The position numbers and the translations under genes are program-made. Below the pieces are notes generated by a model. The model searched no databases. It had not been told where the DNA came from and was given only the letters and a program-made list of their open reading frames with translations. DNA of 64,000 nucleotides from UBA8106 sp964569695. GTDB lineage: Bacteria > Acidobacteriota > Vicinamibacteria > Vicinamibacterales > UBA823. Location of the stretch: the NCBI GenBank assembly GCA_964569695.1, contig CAZMUA010000002.1, forward strand, positions 1 through 64,000, given 5' to 3'. This document shows, piece by piece, positions 18,507 through 27,589 of this stretch; within the stretch, counting starts at the first letter, position 1, and each line of letters begins with the position of its first letter.

Positions 18507-19094
18507 TCAGTAGGTCAAGAAATGATATCCCTCTTCTTGAAGATTTACGATGGCTGTCATAGCCGAAAGCGCACTCTTCACCGGCGTTGCGATTTCGTCA
18601 ACACCAGCGCCGTTGAGGACTCGGCTTTGTTCACAAAGATAGATGCTTACTCCTGCATCGCTCAATGCGTGCAGTAGCGGCAAACTCGGGTTATCGACTT
18701 CATATCGCTTACGGTACGCCTCATTCGTCATGGCTGCGCGTGTGCCGCCACCATGCAATACGATGGATAACTGTAGGTTTTCTGTGGGAACACCTGCATG
18801 CGCATGCATGTTCATGAATCGAGCAGCCGCTTCAAGTCTCATATGTGGACGGGTAGGTTCGCCAAGGGCCTGGAGTATTTCAAAAGCAACCTTGTACACC
18901 ATGCCAGTGTTCGTCTTGTGGTCTGCATTTGGTAAATCAACATGTCTTCCAAAATTGTGTATAAGAGGGCCATCGTGCAGGTCCTCGCGAGAGTTTTGTG
19001 CGCTCGATGACTTCACTGTCAAGAGTAGTGATGCGAATATGACGAAGCCGAATATAAAAATCTGATTCATTCGAAGTGAATTAATCGTCAGCAT
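18507..19094 (-). CDS. Exported DsrE-family-like protein, copy 1
   Basis: 195 residues. A signal peptide ends near SSSAQ (residues 11-33). The mature part resembles DsrE/DsrF-like proteins: alpha/beta fold, LQLSIVLHGGGT strand-turn, LSDAGVSIYLCEQS with a single conserved cysteine (Cys154), and a C-terminal VNLQEEGYHFLTY. Cytoplasmic DsrE-type proteins carry sulfane sulfur on this cysteine; exported homologues are less understood. The start at 19094 is supported because the ribosome site and first residues are also conserved in the second copy at 60970-61572. It may be co-transcribed with the tandem-repeat protein downstream. Confidence 0.8.
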   Translation of the reverse strand: MLTINSLRMNQIFIFGFVIFASLLLTVKSSSAQNSREDLHDGPLIHNFGRHVDLPNADHKTNTGMVYKVAFEILQALGEPTRPHMRLEAAARFMNMHAHAGVPTENLQLSIVLHGGGTRAAMTNEAYRKRYEVDNPSLPLLHALSDAGVSIYLCEQSRVLNGAGVDEIATPVKSALSAMTAIVNLQEEGYHFLTY

Positions 19095-19328
19095 TTAGTT
19101 CCCGTCTCCTGTTAGTGATCTTGAAAAAAGCGATCTTCGTTGTGAATATCTTACCAAAACATTTTGCGATCGTATCACTAATGGTCTTCTGATTACGCGT
19201 GAGAGAGTCTCAAAGATTGTTTGGGTAGTTGACTCAGCTTGGATGAACAGGGTGGGGGGACGGCCACGGCCGTTTCCATTAGCAATGCGTGTTTGATTAG
19301 GGTGTGACGAGTAACCGACCCTGGTTTT

Positions 19329-21140
19329 TCAACACGAGACGCACTTGTTGTTGTTTATTGCGCCAAGGCTCACTAATAAATCAATTGTTTCTGGATATGG
19401 CTCGATTCGTTGCACGGGCCCATTCGCTAGATCTACTGTTGTTTGACCGTTCCTACTAACGAAGGTTACGTCAGCACCCTTCGAAACTAGGTAGTTGATC
19501 ATCTCGTTGTCACCACGTGCAGCAGCATGATGTAGCGCTGAGTAGCCACGATGATCTCGTTCGTTGACATCAACCCCCAAGTCCTCAATTAGATATTTAA
19601 CCGCGCGTAATTGGCCTGCTGGATGGTATCGGTGGGAATTGGCTGCGAAGCCAAAGCCATAACCAACACCTGCAGCAGCTTGGAGGGGCGTGACCGCTGG
19701 ACCACCTAGTGGAACAGGTGGTAATCCGGACAAATCTTCAGTTGGCTGATTTCGTCTTCGACGTTCTGGTGTTTTTTGGGTTGGTAGGCTGAAGTCAGCA
19801 CCTCGCGCAACGAGCAACCGCATTGCTTCGACGTCGCTAGCGTATGCGGCCCTCCAAAATACTGTTGCGCCTGTTTCGTTTACGTTTGACAGGTCAAAAT
19901 TGTAACCAGAGTACCAAACCTTTTTCGTTAATCTCGCGTTAATGTCTGCACCCGCATCCAGAAATGCATCCATGAGATCTAAATACTCGATGCGTTGTTG
20001 TTTATAGGAGGTGGGTTGCGGGTAATCTGCCAACTGCGCATATTTGACATTCAGCACGGCATAGAGAGGCGTACCACCGGCTTCGCTCGCAATTGTGGGA
20101 TCCCCCCCAGATTCAAGTAGATACTTGGCGAGATCGAAATGGCCATTGATTGTAGCAATGAGAAGTGGTGTTGTTCCGTCAGATGAGGTCGCGTTAATAT
20201 CTGCGCCACCTGCCAGTAGTGCCCTCACAGAAGCGGTGTGACCCTGTCGCGAAGCGAATAACAGCGGCGTTAGGCCACCTTGCTTACCAACGAGTTCCGC
20301 ATACGAGAGGCGTGAGGGGCCTTCCGGCTCTTCAGCCGGCTCCTTTTTGCCTCCACCTGGAATAACCCATGCAAAAAAACGCAGCAAGAAATGCCTTTTT
20401 TTCTCTTCCGGTAACACTTCAGGTTGAGTTTCTTCCTGTGTGGCGCCTACTTCAGGTGACGCCTTTAAGGCCGCCTCCACCAAGGCCTTGCGTTCCTCTT
20501 CAACCCGCTTGTTGCGCTCAGTACGGGCTTCCCGAAATTCCTTGTCTACTTCAATAACGTCAACGGTGTCGCTTGCGATTTCCGGATCTGCAGCGTTGGC
20601 TAGTAAGGCTTCGATGGCTTCGGCGCGATCGTAAGCGGCTGCAAACATTAGTGCAGTTTGTCCGCGACCTGTTTCACGAGCGTTTACATCAACTCGACCA
20701 GCTATTAAGGCTGTGACTGCATCAGCGCTGCCAGATGAGGCTGCTAGCATGAGAGGAGTTACACCAGTGGTAGTTGCGACAGTGGCATCTGCTCCATTAT
20801 CCAGAAACAGCTTTACAGTGTCAGCGTGGCCACTTCGACTCGCGAGGTGCAGTGGGTTATAGGCGTGAAGGCGCGTTGTTGCTCTCAGATTTGCACCGGC
20901 ATAGAGTAGCATCTTCGCTGTGTCGAGCTGTCCATTCACTGCAGCCCAGTGTAGAGCTGTCATGCCGTCACCTTGTGCAGTATTCACGTCGGCCCCTTCT
21001 TGCAATAGGGACCGCACAGTGTTGTGATCACTATGCATCGCAGCATCGGCAACTGGTGACTCTAGAGCGGCATAAAGTAGGGGGTGAGCCTGTGCACTGA
21101 TGCCTATAATGACGGCACCGAGTATCAGTCTATTCATCAT
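19329..21140 (-). CDS. Secreted ankyrin-repeat protein
   Basis: 603 residues from the ATG at 21140 (the in-frame TTG at 21158 is less likely). After a signal peptide come at least eight ankyrin repeats. A first block of about five near the N-terminus shows units such as GMTALHWAAVNGQLDTAKML and HNPLHLASRSGHADTVKL-like variants. A charged, Glu-rich interruption follows (about residues 195-270), then a second block including TPLLFASRQGHTASVRALLA and GYSALHHAAARGDNEMINYL. The interruption contains a short hydrophobic patch, RHFLLRFFAWVIPGG. It is the last gene of the DUF1592-DUF1552-ankyrin cassette and probably provides a protein-binding scaffold for those exported proteins. Confidence 0.9.
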   Translation of the reverse strand: MMNRLILGAVIIGISAQAHPLLYAALESPVADAAMHSDHNTVRSLLQEGADVNTAQGDGMTALHWAAVNGQLDTAKMLLYAGANLRATTRLHAYNPLHLASRSGHADTVKLFLDNGADATVATTTGVTPLMLAASSGSADAVTALIAGRVDVNARETGRGQTALMFAAAYDRAEAIEALLANAADPEIASDTVDVIEVDKEFREARTERNKRVEEERKALVEAALKASPEVGATQEETQPEVLPEEKKRHFLLRFFAWVIPGGGKKEPAEEPEGPSRLSYAELVGKQGGLTPLLFASRQGHTASVRALLAGGADINATSSDGTTPLLIATINGHFDLAKYLLESGGDPTIASEAGGTPLYAVLNVKYAQLADYPQPTSYKQQRIEYLDLMDAFLDAGADINARLTKKVWYSGYNFDLSNVNETGATVFWRAAYASDVEAMRLLVARGADFSLPTQKTPERRRRNQPTEDLSGLPPVPLGGPAVTPLQAAAGVGYGFGFAANSHRYHPAGQLRAVKYLIEDLGVDVNERDHRGYSALHHAAARGDNEMINYLVSKGADVTFVSRNGQTTVDLANGPVQRIEPYPETIDLLVSLGAINNNKCVSC

Positions 21141-21154
21141 TGGCAACCATCCAA

Positions 21155-22531
21155 TCAAATTGACAGCGTGCCAGTACTGTCACCAAACGATTCAAGGTCG
21201 TCGCGTCCTAGTTTATGAAGTAGGGTCAGCATCACGTTCGCCATTGGGGTGCGGTCTTCTGTGATGACATGCTGGTTACCTTTTAGGTGGCCATTGGCAT
21301 GACCCGCCAAAAATAGTGGACACCGTTTGTGATTATGGATGTTTGAGTTGCCCATTGGTGAACCGTAAACAACCATTGTTCGGTCTAGCAGACTCGCGTC
21401 TCCATCTGGTGTGTTCTTGAGTTTTTCAAGAAAATATGGAATCAAGCTGACATGGTACGTGTTGATCTTGGCAAATTCCAGCACGCGGTCTTCACGTTCG
21501 CCGTGATGAGAGGCCGGGTGAAAACCCCGTGTTGTGCCGCTTTCAGGGTATACGCGCCCAGAGGCGTCGCGACCCATCTTAAATGAGAAAACCCGCGTGA
21601 GATCTGACATGAAAGCCAAGGCTTGCAGATCGAACATAACCTCAACATGTTCGCGGAACGAATCCGGCACGCCGATTGGCGCTTCGGGTAAGTCACGTGG
21701 CGCACCGCTTGTATTCTGTGCTTCGATTTTTTGAATTCTTCGCTCGATTTCACGCACGTCCTCGAGATATTCGTTCAACCGGTGGCGGTCGCTTGGTCCC
21801 AGTGATTGTTGTAATTTGGCCACTTCACTAGTGATCCAGTCGAGAATGCTCTGGTCGGTTCGGCGACGGTTACTTCGCTCTTCTGGCGAGCCTCCGGCAC
21901 CAAATAACAGGTCAAATGCGACTCGCGGATCACGCACCATCGGTAGTGGTTCAGTTGGCGCAGCCCAACTAATAGTGTCCGTGTAAACACAGGCGTAGCC
22001 GTACGCGCATCCGCCAGATTGGTCGACGTTCTCGATACAGAGTTGCATCGATGGGATTGCCGTTTCCTGTCCGAATTGCTGCGCGTAAAGTTGATCCATT
22101 GAAGTGCCAACGTAAACGTCTGAACCTTCCGTCTGTTTGGGGTGTGCTTGTGTCAGAAAGGTCGCGCTAGCCCGGAAGTGGTCACCACCAGTCTCACCTA
22201 ACGTGAATGCTTCAGCATTACGCACAGCAGTGTTAGTGATAATGGTTAGATGCTCGCGCATTGGGTCGAGTGGGAGAAGGCTCGTGGGCGTTAGATCAAA
22301 ATCACTTCCTGCCGCACTTGGGGACCACAAATTGCGTTCGATGCCCACTTTAGTGGCACCGGCTGACCCATGAACCATCTCGATCGCAGCAAGGCGAGTC
22401 GGGCTGGCCATTGCAGCTTGTGCCGGCAGGGCATGCGCCGGAATCATGGCGTCTAATAAGGGCATGGCCATTGTTACACCCATGCCTCGAAGGACCGTTC
22501 GCCGTGAAAGGTGCTTTTTAGTGAGGTACAT
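21155..22531 (-). CDS. DUF1552 family exported protein with Tat-type signal
   Basis: 458 residues from the ATG at 22531, which has AGGAG upstream; an in-frame TTG at 22555 overlapping the previous stop is the alternative. The N-terminus carries a twin-arginine motif, LSRRTVLRGMG, then a hydrophobic stretch and an AHA cleavage region. The remainder matches DUF1552: IEMVHGSAGATKVG, the GGDHFRASATFLT region, MVVYGSPMGNSNIHNHKRCP and LFLAGHANGHLKGNQH. Members are nearly always encoded next to DUF1592-type cytochrome proteins, as here. Biochemical function unknown; an alkaline-phosphatase/sulfatase-like fold has been suggested by appearance only. Confidence 0.9.
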   Translation of the reverse strand: MYLTKKHLSRRTVLRGMGVTMAMPLLDAMIPAHALPAQAAMASPTRLAAIEMVHGSAGATKVGIERNLWSPSAAGSDFDLTPTSLLPLDPMREHLTIITNTAVRNAEAFTLGETGGDHFRASATFLTQAHPKQTEGSDVYVGTSMDQLYAQQFGQETAIPSMQLCIENVDQSGGCAYGYACVYTDTISWAAPTEPLPMVRDPRVAFDLLFGAGGSPEERSNRRRTDQSILDWITSEVAKLQQSLGPSDRHRLNEYLEDVREIERRIQKIEAQNTSGAPRDLPEAPIGVPDSFREHVEVMFDLQALAFMSDLTRVFSFKMGRDASGRVYPESGTTRGFHPASHHGEREDRVLEFAKINTYHVSLIPYFLEKLKNTPDGDASLLDRTMVVYGSPMGNSNIHNHKRCPLFLAGHANGHLKGNQHVITEDRTPMANVMLTLLHKLGRDDLESFGDSTGTLSI

Positions 22532-22551
22532 TGCCTTTCTCCTCGCCTTGG

Positions 22552-25023
22552 TCAATGTTGAATTTGCTCCTGTTCCTCGACTGTCAAACTGTCCTCAAAA
22601 AGCGCTGGGCCGTCCGCTTGGCTCGTCCGGAACGCCGGACTATTAACAACGCCAAGTATATAAGCAGACACCCGGTTATCGTGCTCGGATGCTTCCTGCA
22701 TGATCGCACGAATTGATGGCATGTCAAAGTATTCAATGCGGCGGCCGAGGGCATAGGACATCAGGTTTTCGGTAAAAGATGTCAAGAAGATTCGAGGACG
22801 AGCGAGCAGTGCTTTTCGCAGATCTGACGCACCGTTGAGTGGTGTGCCATCGTAGAGCTCACCCGAAGCGTCTATAAGGATGTCATTGTCTCTGATACGC
22901 CAGGCGCCAGTGGGGTCAAAATTCTCAAGGGCTAGACCGAGAGGGTCGATAACTCGATGACACGAACTACACGCTGGATTTGAGCGATGTTCCTCCATGC
23001 GTTCGCGCAAGGTAAGTCGACGGTTGCCGAGAACAGCATCTGTGTCTTCGAGTTCTGGGACATTGGCCGGTGGTGGCGGTGGTGGACTACCGAGTAATAC
23101 CTCCATAATCCACTTTCCGCGGAGTACGGGTGAAGTACGGTTGGCAAACGATGTGGAGGCCAGGAAGCTGCCATGTCCAAGGATGCCACGGCGTTCACTG
23201 GGCAGGTCAACCTGCCGAAATTTGTTGCCAGTTACGTTTGGGATTCCGTAATGCTTCGCGATGCGTTCATTGGCGAAGGTATAGGGTGCATCGAGAAGTT
23301 CAAGGATGTTGCGGTCCTCGCGAACAAGATGTTCAAAAAAGAGTTCGGTTTCTCGACGTAACGCATGAGTAAGAGTACGGTCGTATTGAGGGTATTGGAT
23401 CGCATCTGGGTGTAACTTTTCGAGGTCCTGCAGGCGCAGATACTGTGCGGCAAACCTCGTGCCGAAGGCCTCGGCGCGTGAATCTGTAAGCATACGCCGT
23501 ATTTGCAGTTCGACGGCATCTTGATCGTCGAAGCCCTGCTCAATCGCAAAGGTTATCAGCTCTTCATCCGGTATTGTGCCCCAGAGAAAGTAGGACAGAC
23601 GAGAGGCCAGTTCGATGTCGCCTATTTGGTATTTCTCTCCTTCCGTCACACCAGATGGCACTTGTTCGAAGCGAAAAATGAATTGCGGGCTGGCGAGCAG
23701 TGCTCGGAGTGCGGTTCGAATGCCACCTTCAAAATCTTCTTCCTCGGCACCTTTTTGGTAAAAAGCCATCAGGCTGTCAACATCAACGTTATCGACTGGA
23801 CGCCGGTACGCTTGCGAGGCGAGTCGCGAAATGATCTCCTGCGCACATGAGAGTTCTTCCTCAGGGGAAATGGGCCGGCAGCTAAAAATTACACGGCGGC
23901 TCGGGGTCTCTGAAACTCCCGTGATGTTGGAGGGGCCTCGTATGCTGAAGTCCCGTAGATGTGGGAGCGTCGTGATGCCACGCGCTCCACCGATCTCTGT
24001 GTCCGCCAAAGTGTGTTCGACTGGTTCAATGATGTCGTCGACCGGACCGTCAAAGTGCTTCAAAAACGCAGCGGCAACTCGACGAGGGCCGGCCTTGATG
24101 GCGATTGCATCTGTCTCGATATTCATACCGTTCGGGTCGGCTTCGTGCATAAAGGGATCGATGCTTAAGAGGGCCACTCGTTCACCGTCGATTGAGATTT
24201 CAATTTGTTCCTGATCGCCAGCTGTCATGCCATACAAAGCACCCACCGGAGTAGGATGCATTTGCACCTTAAAGATGTAGTCGCCGTCGGCCGGAAAGGT
24301 ATGCACGATCGCCACGCCACCTCTGGTGCCGAACGGTGCTCCTTCGGCCCTGCGCAGTTGTGATGCGGTGCGAGGGACTTTATAGTTAGCTTCACTTGCT
24401 GAGAGTTTCGGATCACCGACAGCGAGTCGACTGGTGTGGTCGGCTGCACGAAGAAATCCTTGGAGCAAAGTTGCCGAAGAGCCTTGGACGTCGGCTATAT
24501 TATCGAATCCTTGACTTAGAGTGTCTGGAGGAAGGAACGCGTTGACGTCGATTTCTACTTTCAATAAAGAGCGCACGGTCCGGGTGTACTCAGCGCGATT
24601 GAGCCGTTGAAAGGTTCGTCTGCCTGGATTCGGCGAAGCGAGAGCCGTTTGATCCATGCGGTCTTCAAGGAGAGTAACAGCCGTTTCGATATCTTGCTGG
24701 TCTGGCCTGCGTGACCCCGGTGGCGGCATCATGCCTGCTGTAAGTTTTCGAATTACCTTTTCTGCGATTTCGGCGTTCTCACTGGGATGAGTCGCGTCAA
24801 AGTCCACCAATGACAAGTTTCCGCGTAGCGCGCGATCATTGTGGCACTGCAGACAATATTGACCGATGAGCTCGGTTGCCTGAGGTGAGTCTGACGCTGG
24901 AACTGTTTCAGGAGCCTGTATTGGTACCGCACCTGTCTGGATGGATGCCGTGGCACCGTTATGCGCCGTAATACCAACGCAGAAACATCCAGCGATTAAG
25001 ACGATCCAGGTAGATTTGCTCAT
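22552..25023 (-). CDS. Exported DUF1587/DUF1592/DUF1588/DUF1585 cytochrome-type protein
   Basis: 823 residues with a signal peptide. Domain order: a PSCyt-type haem domain with CLQCH (57-61) and LTAGMMPPPG; DUF1587 (FQRLNRAEYTRTVRSLL); a carbohydrate-binding-like middle region; DUF1595 (SQAYRRPVDN); DUF1592 (ALLASPQFIFRFE and LASRLSYFLWGTIPDEEL); DUF1588 with a second haem motif CSSCH (about 685-690) in DPLGLALENFDPTGAWR; and C-terminal DUF1585. The family is thought to be an extracytoplasmic haem enzyme or electron-transfer protein; the substrate is unknown. Upstream partner of DUF1552 and the ankyrin protein on one transcript. Confidence 0.93.
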   Translation of the reverse strand: MSKSTWIVLIAGCFCVGITAHNGATASIQTGAVPIQAPETVPASDSPQATELIGQYCLQCHNDRALRGNLSLVDFDATHPSENAEIAEKVIRKLTAGMMPPPGSRRPDQQDIETAVTLLEDRMDQTALASPNPGRRTFQRLNRAEYTRTVRSLLKVEIDVNAFLPPDTLSQGFDNIADVQGSSATLLQGFLRAADHTSRLAVGDPKLSASEANYKVPRTASQLRRAEGAPFGTRGGVAIVHTFPADGDYIFKVQMHPTPVGALYGMTAGDQEQIEISIDGERVALLSIDPFMHEADPNGMNIETDAIAIKAGPRRVAAAFLKHFDGPVDDIIEPVEHTLADTEIGGARGITTLPHLRDFSIRGPSNITGVSETPSRRVIFSCRPISPEEELSCAQEIISRLASQAYRRPVDNVDVDSLMAFYQKGAEEEDFEGGIRTALRALLASPQFIFRFEQVPSGVTEGEKYQIGDIELASRLSYFLWGTIPDEELITFAIEQGFDDQDAVELQIRRMLTDSRAEAFGTRFAAQYLRLQDLEKLHPDAIQYPQYDRTLTHALRRETELFFEHLVREDRNILELLDAPYTFANERIAKHYGIPNVTGNKFRQVDLPSERRGILGHGSFLASTSFANRTSPVLRGKWIMEVLLGSPPPPPPANVPELEDTDAVLGNRRLTLRERMEEHRSNPACSSCHRVIDPLGLALENFDPTGAWRIRDNDILIDASGELYDGTPLNGASDLRKALLARPRIFLTSFTENLMSYALGRRIEYFDMPSIRAIMQEASEHDNRVSAYILGVVNSPAFRTSQADGPALFEDSLTVEEQEQIQH

Positions 25024-25090
25024 TCTTTTACCGACCGGTTTAGGTGCGTATCTATCGACATATTAATACCACTCGTTTGGACAATGATTG

Positions 25091-25993
25091 TCACTCTTCG
25101 GTCATTGTCCTGGCGAGTGCCTTTTTAATGGCTGTCGTAGCCTGTTCAATCCTGAATTGCAGTAATTGTTTTCCAATGGCAATGGTCTCGGCTTTGTTCG
25201 CGATACTTAAGCCGTTAATCGTAGCCTTGCCAGCGGCCAGGCGCTCATTGTAACGAACGGTGCCTGGGTCGATAGTCATCATCATAGCTGTAATGACGTA
25301 GTCGTCGTGGAGGCCTTCATTGATAGGCTCCGTGATACCAAGTTCGCGTTCCATGTAGTTGAACACTTCTCGATATTCGTAAAACTCAGGAATATAGTGA
25401 ACGATGGTTTGACCCCAGCGTTCATTCAGTGTTGCTGCGGTTTGTGCCATGCCGCGCTGGTTTCCACCGCTATCGCCGATCATAACGATGTGTTTGAAGC
25501 CATGCGCCTTCAAACTGCTAGCGACGTCGTTCAAGACCATTTCAAATGTTTCGTTTCTGAGGCTAAGAGTGCCCGGATAGCGCATGTGTCCCGAAGGTTC
25601 ATCAAAGCTCCCTTCCGGGACGAGTTTTATGATTGGAGTACAGAGTGCCGTGCCGAGATCCCGTGCGATCCCTTCACAAGCGGCTTCCAAAACGTAATTG
25701 TGTTTACCGAGGGCTAGGTATGGGCCGTTCTGCTCGATGCCACCGGTCGGAATAATTACGGTGTTCTTACCAGATGCAAGAGCATCACGAATTTCCATCC
25801 ATGTCAGTTCCTCAATCCACACAGAATCAATGGCAGCAATAGGCCGCTCGGAGGCAAGGGCAGCTTGCACGCGTTTCTCCCGTTCTGCCTGTCGACGTGC
25901 CTGTTCTTCTGGGCTCAGAGTAGTGCCCTGTTGGGCGAAACTAAGAGAACTGAGGAGAACCGCCAGCGTGAGAACCGAGCAGCTTTTTCGCAT
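25091..25993 (-). CDS. Exported creatininase-family protein with altered metal-site residues
   Basis: About 300 residues from the ATG at 25993 (GAGG at a good distance), with a Sec signal peptide at residues 3-21. The body is a creatininase-fold amidohydrolase: PTGGIEQNGPYLALGKHNYV, RYPGTLSLRNETF, SLKAHGFKHIVMIGDSGGN. In classical creatininase the motifs are EQHGPHLPL..TD and NGHGGN. Here His is replaced by Asn89, the downstream Asp region reads KHN (97-99) and the His of GHGGN is Ser175. Metal binding must therefore differ or be lost. It precedes the DUF1592 gene by 67 bases on the same strand. Confidence 0.8.
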   Translation of the reverse strand: MRKSCSVLTLAVLLSSLSFAQQGTTLSPEEQARRQAEREKRVQAALASERPIAAIDSVWIEELTWMEIRDALASGKNTVIIPTGGIEQNGPYLALGKHNYVLEAACEGIARDLGTALCTPIIKLVPEGSFDEPSGHMRYPGTLSLRNETFEMVLNDVASSLKAHGFKHIVMIGDSGGNQRGMAQTAATLNERWGQTIVHYIPEFYEYREVFNYMERELGITEPINEGLHDDYVITAMMMTIDPGTVRYNERLAAGKATINGLSIANKAETIAIGKQLLQFRIEQATTAIKKALARTMTEE

Positions 25994-26175
25994 GATGAAT
26001 CCTCGCAAAGAACTGAAATAAATTGAATTACACCTGTAACCCTACCACACCTGATTGCAAGAATGAGTCTCGAATTCTCACTCTGATACACGCTTGCTTT
26101 AACCTAAAAATATGGGGCCAGGCGGACCGGTCCGTGTTGTCTGTCATTGACGACCCGGAGAGCGAGGAGTGCTCC

Positions 26176-27420
26176 TCAGAAAGTTTCCTGTTTAATTCTG
26201 AACGTGGTATCAAGCTCGGCGTCAGTCGTGAGCCCAACGACCCGCCGCGCGACGTATTCACCCAGCATGATTCCGTGTTTAAAGCCGTGTCCTGAGCCTG
26301 CACCCATCAGCCACACATTGCTCAACTCTGGATGTCGATCGACCATAAAGTGAGCATCGACGCTGTTAGTTCTAGGGCTGATACGTGTTTCCAGAAGGGG
26401 TTGATTCGCTAAGGAGGGGAATGCGTTACTAGTAAAGGTTTGTATGCGGCGAACCTCTTCAGCCGTGACGGTTCTTTGATCCGTGTCCGGTTCGAGGCCT
26501 CCAGAGTCCCAATAGGGGCCAAGCTTTAAACCTTTACCTTCAATATTTGGGAAACCATAAACGCCTTTCGTTACGAACGTGGGACAGTTAGGAAACACAA
26601 ACTCACTACCATCCATTGGTGTACCCATGAAAAAGATCACTCGTCGGTTTAGCTTGAGTTTGTTTCCCAGGATTTCAGGGAACATCTTTAGGTGCCAAGG
26701 GCCACAGGCAAAAACAAAACTTTGGGCAGAAACTATTTCTCCAGTTGAGAGCAAAATGGATTGTAGTTGGCCACCGGCGCGTTGATTTGGGGTTCCTCGG
26801 GCGATTGTCAACTGGCCGCCAGCCTCTTTGAAAGCTTCTGCGACAGCGAGACATCCTTCCCGACATTTCAAGACACCGGTGCTAGGAACCCAATGACCAA
26901 CAGTTGCTTCGTCAAGATTGAACTGGGGATATCGATATGCCAATTCATCGTACTCAACACGCTCGTTCTCCACACCAAGTCGGTCGAGTACACTTTTGGT
27001 GGCCCGCAGCGTGTTTGTCCACTCGCGACTCAAGGTGATCTGTCCGGTTGGATAGAGGAGGCGCCGTCCCCATTCTTGCTCGCGGGTCTTCCATCGTTTG
27101 AGCGCTTCGACTGCCCATCGTGAGTAGAGTTCCCGTTCACCGTAGCTGGCTCGGATTTGACGTGTCTCTCCTCCTGAACTTGATCGAGCATTGCCTGGAC
27201 CGTAGGCGTCAACGAGCCTGACGGAATGTCCCATCTCTTGCAGGTAGAGGGCGGTCCAGCCACCAAAGGCTCCAGCGCCGATAACCACGACTTCTGGATT
27301 CTTGGATTGGAGAGCCGAAACGCGTCGGTCAAAGTAGGTGTTACTAGGAAGTGCGATTGAGCAGGCACTTCCACCCGTCACCTGCAGAAACGTGCGCCTC
27401 GTGAGGATGTTTTTCTTCAT
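26176..27420 (-). CDS. Tat-type FAD-dependent amine/amino-acid oxidoreductase (DAO/SolA-like), copy 1
   Basis: 414 residues. The N-terminus has a textbook twin-arginine motif, LTRRTFLQVTGG. The FAD-binding Rossmann motif is VVVIGAGAFGGWTALYLQEMG, split as VVVIGAGAFGG and WTALYLQEMG, followed by VRLVDAYGPGNARSSSGGE as in sarcosine oxidase/N-methyltryptophan oxidase proteins. There the FAD is often covalently held by a cysteine; FACGPW and the C-terminal GAGSGHGFKHG motif are present. Likely oxidises a secondary amine or amino acid outside the cytoplasm. Divergent from the SDR gene at 27590; a paralogue is at 28313. Confidence 0.88.
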   Translation of the reverse strand: MKKNILTRRTFLQVTGGSACSIALPSNTYFDRRVSALQSKNPEVVVIGAGAFGGWTALYLQEMGHSVRLVDAYGPGNARSSSGGETRQIRASYGERELYSRWAVEALKRWKTREQEWGRRLLYPTGQITLSREWTNTLRATKSVLDRLGVENERVEYDELAYRYPQFNLDEATVGHWVPSTGVLKCREGCLAVAEAFKEAGGQLTIARGTPNQRAGGQLQSILLSTGEIVSAQSFVFACGPWHLKMFPEILGNKLKLNRRVIFFMGTPMDGSEFVFPNCPTFVTKGVYGFPNIEGKGLKLGPYWDSGGLEPDTDQRTVTAEEVRRIQTFTSNAFPSLANQPLLETRISPRTNSVDAHFMVDRHPELSNVWLMGAGSGHGFKHGIMLGEYVARRVVGLTTDAELDTTFRIKQETF

Positions 27421-27589
27421 GGTGTGTCAAGGATGCCTTGAGAGAGTCTCAGTATACAACTGAATATCTTCCTGGGTTCTTGAGAACAGATATCGTGGAA
27501 CTTTCAATATGGAAATAAACTACACGCGTAGGCTTGCCCACACTTTTTATACATGCTAGTTTCTGAGTTCGTCCGTTCTTGGAGAAGGT

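Noticed and set aside
19180..19328. Possible terminator stem AGGGT...ACCCT after the ankyrin gene
   Set aside because: Only five pairs around a 14-base loop and no T-run on the right strand.
26023..26295. 90-residue plus-strand open frame in front of the FAD oxidoreductase 3' end
   Set aside because: It mostly overlaps the opposite-strand oxidoreductase gene, has no ribosome site and no recognisable protein pattern.
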